Source of the DNA: Cyanobacteria bacterium OH_PDB_112
GTDB lineage: Bacteria > Cyanobacteriota > Vampirovibrionia > Gastranaerophilales > CAJFVJ01
Length of the DNA stretch: 15,270 nt
Reading direction: 5' to 3'
Assembly (NCBI GenBank): GCA_023457295.1
Contig: JAEWLZ010000169.1
Coordinates: forward strand, 1-15,270
Both the position numbers and the translations under genes were made by a program. Numbering within the stretch: the stretch's first letter is position 1; the number at the start of each line of letters is the position of its first letter. This document shows, piece by piece, positions 14,254 through 15,270 of this stretch. The notes under the pieces are model-generated. The model had not been told where the DNA came from. It did not search any database and was given only the letters and a program-made list of their open reading frames with translations.

Positions 14254-14295
14254 TTATATTTTGTACATATATTATAATAAAATTTATATTTTGTA
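14254..14295. repeat. Two 12-bp direct repeats in the divergent promoter region
   Basis: TTATATTTTGTA occurs at 14254-14265 and again at 14284-14295, exactly 30 bp apart, about three helical turns. The second copy overlaps the presumed -35 of the minus-strand kinase-like gene and the first lies near its transcription start. It may be a pair of regulator sites, or a coincidence in AT-rich DNA. Confidence 0.4.
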
Positions 14296-14297
14296 AA
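14269..14297 (-). promoter_or_regulatory. Possible promoter of the kinase-like gene
   Basis: On the minus strand TTTACA (14297-14292) is followed at 17 nt by TAATAT (14274-14269), or at 15 nt by a perfect TATAAT (14276-14271). The region is very AT-rich, so the match is suggestive only. Confidence 0.35.
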
Positions 14298-14332
14298 TAA
14301 CTAAAAATTTTGCAAACAAAAATGTTTTTAAA

Positions 14333-14360
14333 TTGCTTTTATCGTTTTATTTATTATAAT
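14333..14360 (+). promoter_or_regulatory. Promoter of gmk-coaBC
   Basis: TTGCTT (14333-14338) and a perfect TATAAT (14355-14360) are spaced 16 nt. The start would be near 14367, giving a very short leader of about 13 nt that still contains the GGAG ribosome-binding site. Confidence 0.55.
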
Positions 14361-14379
14361 TTTAAAAACAGGAGAAAAA

Positions 14380-14949
14380 ATGGACAAGCAAGGTAAATTA
14401 TTTGTAATATCAGGACCTTCAGGTGTTGGCAAAGGAACTTTGGTTAATGAAATTCTTAACAGAAACCCAAAAATAAAATTGTCGGTTTCTGTTACTACAA
14501 GATTGCCGCGCCCTAATGAAGTTGACGGCGTTAATTATCATTTTTTTACAAAAGAAAAATTTCAGGAACTTGTAAAAAATAATGAATTTATTGAATGGGC
14601 GCAATTTGCAGATAATTATTACGGAACTTATGAAAAAGTTGTGAATGATATTTTGACGGAAGGTTATGATTTAATTGTTGAAATAGATGTTCAAGGGGCG
14701 TTGCAAATTAAAACCAAACGTCCAGACGCGACTTTGATTTTTATTTTACCGCCTTCTTTTGAAGAGCTTAAATCACGTCTTAAAGGGCGTTGCACTGAAA
14801 CGGAAGAAGTTATAGAAAAAAGACTTTCTATTGTGGAAAGCGAATACGAAAAAAGAAATTATTTTGATTATCAAATTGTGAACGATAATTTGGAGAATTC
14901 TGTTTTGGAGCTTGAAAAAATATTAACAAAGGAAAACGATAATGCTTAA
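14380..14949 (+). CDS. gmk: Guanylate kinase
   Basis: Gmk phosphorylates GMP to GDP with ATP in the cytoplasm. The 189-residue product has the P-loop GPSGVGKGT at 12-20. GMP-binding elements are SVTTRLPRPNEVDGVNYHF (36-55) and EFIEWAQFADNYYGT (69-83), followed by VEIDVQGALQIK and the lid region LKGRCTETEEVIEKRL. The length is normal, slightly short of E. coli. GGAG at 14371-14374 precedes the ATG at 14380. Its last 8 bases overlap coaBC, so the two are surely co-transcribed. The rpoZ gene often found between them in Firmicutes is absent. Confidence 0.96.
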   Translation: MDKQGKLFVISGPSGVGKGTLVNEILNRNPKIKLSVSVTTRLPRPNEVDGVNYHFFTKEKFQELVKNNEFIEWAQFADNYYGTYEKVVNDILTEGYDLIVEIDVQGALQIKTKRPDATLIFILPPSFEELKSRLKGRCTETEEVIEKRLSIVESEYEKRNYFDYQIVNDNLENSVLELEKILTKENDNA

Positions 14950-15270
14950 GGGTAAGAAAATTTTAATAGGTATAACAGGCGGAATTGCGGCTTACAAAAT
15001 CTGTGGTCTTGTTCGAAGTTTTATACGCCAGGGAGCTTCTGTCAAAGTTGTTTTAACCGAAAATGCCAAAGAATTTGTAACTGAAACGACTCTTGCGACA
15101 TTATCAAAAAATTCTGTATATTCAGATACCTTTTCTTTTCAGGATTATTGCGTAAAACACGTTAGTCTTGTAGAGGAGGCTGATATTTTTGTACTTGCTC
15201 CGGCAACAGCTAATACAATCGGCAAAATTGCAAACGGGATTTGTGATAATCTTTTAACATCTTTGCTTTG
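14942..15270 (+). CDS. coaBC: CoaBC (Dfp), N-terminal part, cut by window end
   Basis: This is the N-terminal flavoprotein domain (CoaC, phosphopantothenoylcysteine decarboxylase) of the bifunctional coenzyme A enzyme; about 109 codons are inside the window and the frame remains open at the edge. Visible motifs are ILIGITGGIAAYK at the FMN-binding start (about 7-19), the conserved His followed by VSL (about 77-80) that corresponds to the catalytic His, and VLAPATANTIGKIANG (about 88-103). The ATG at 14942 overlaps gmk by 8 bases, with AAAGGA upstream inside gmk. Whether the CoaB ligase domain follows cannot be seen. Confidence 0.93.
   Translation, partial: MLKGKKILIGITGGIAAYKICGLVRSFIRQGASVKVVLTENAKEFVTETTLATLSKNSVYSDTFSFQDYCVKHVSLVEEADIFVLAPATANTIGKIANGICDNLLTSLL

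Overview
The window is AT-rich, densely packed bacterial DNA. It carries a long ribosomal-protein cluster (rpsJ to rplR, 18 genes), then two unrecognised genes, a short housekeeping operon (rsgA, a polyprenyl diphosphate synthase, a DUF212 membrane protein), a degenerate histidine-kinase-like gene, and gmk-coaBC running off the right edge. I infer a non-photosynthetic relative of Cyanobacteria (Vampirovibrionia/Melainabacteria, perhaps Gastranaerophilales). The reasons are low GC, an S14 whose C-terminal half reads like the cyanobacterial one, a DUF212 gene directly behind the prenyl synthase as I recall from cyanobacteria, and two lineage-type orphan genes. This placement is tentative and no marker here proves it.

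Region by region. 1-670 has no gene. Most of it (about 41-504) is a hairpin-rich, long imperfect inverted repeat, more GC-rich than the genes, followed by a good sigma-70-type promoter for rpsJ. 671-8786 is S10 plus most of spc: rpsJ, rplC, rplD, rplW, rplB, rpsS, rplV, rpsC, rplP, rpmC, rpsQ, rplN, rplX, rplE, rpsN, rpsH, rplF, rplR, all on the plus strand with short gaps and clear Shine-Dalgarno sites. The usual continuation (rpsE, rpmD, rplO, secY) is absent: a strong intrinsic terminator at 8813-8848 closes the operon.

8979-9860 encodes an unrecognised protein ending in an unusually regular glycine zipper. It faces a 105-residue unknown gene on the minus strand. A YcbL/glyoxalase II-like metallo-hydrolase (minus) is divergent from rsgA. 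Their spacer holds an extra promoter and a plus-strand terminator that belong to no visible gene. rsgA, the prenyl synthase and the DUF212 gene abut or overlap as one operon. A minus-strand pseudo-histidine kinase converges on them with overlapping stops and is divergent from gmk-coaBC.

Functionally the window is mostly growth machinery: ribosomal proteins, a GTPase for late 30S maturation, isoprenoid chain synthesis with a possible lipid-phosphate enzyme, guanylate kinase and coenzyme A synthesis. The items most worth a second look are the broken spc operon, the pseudokinase, the glycine-zipper protein, the orphan promoter-terminator unit and the palindromic element.
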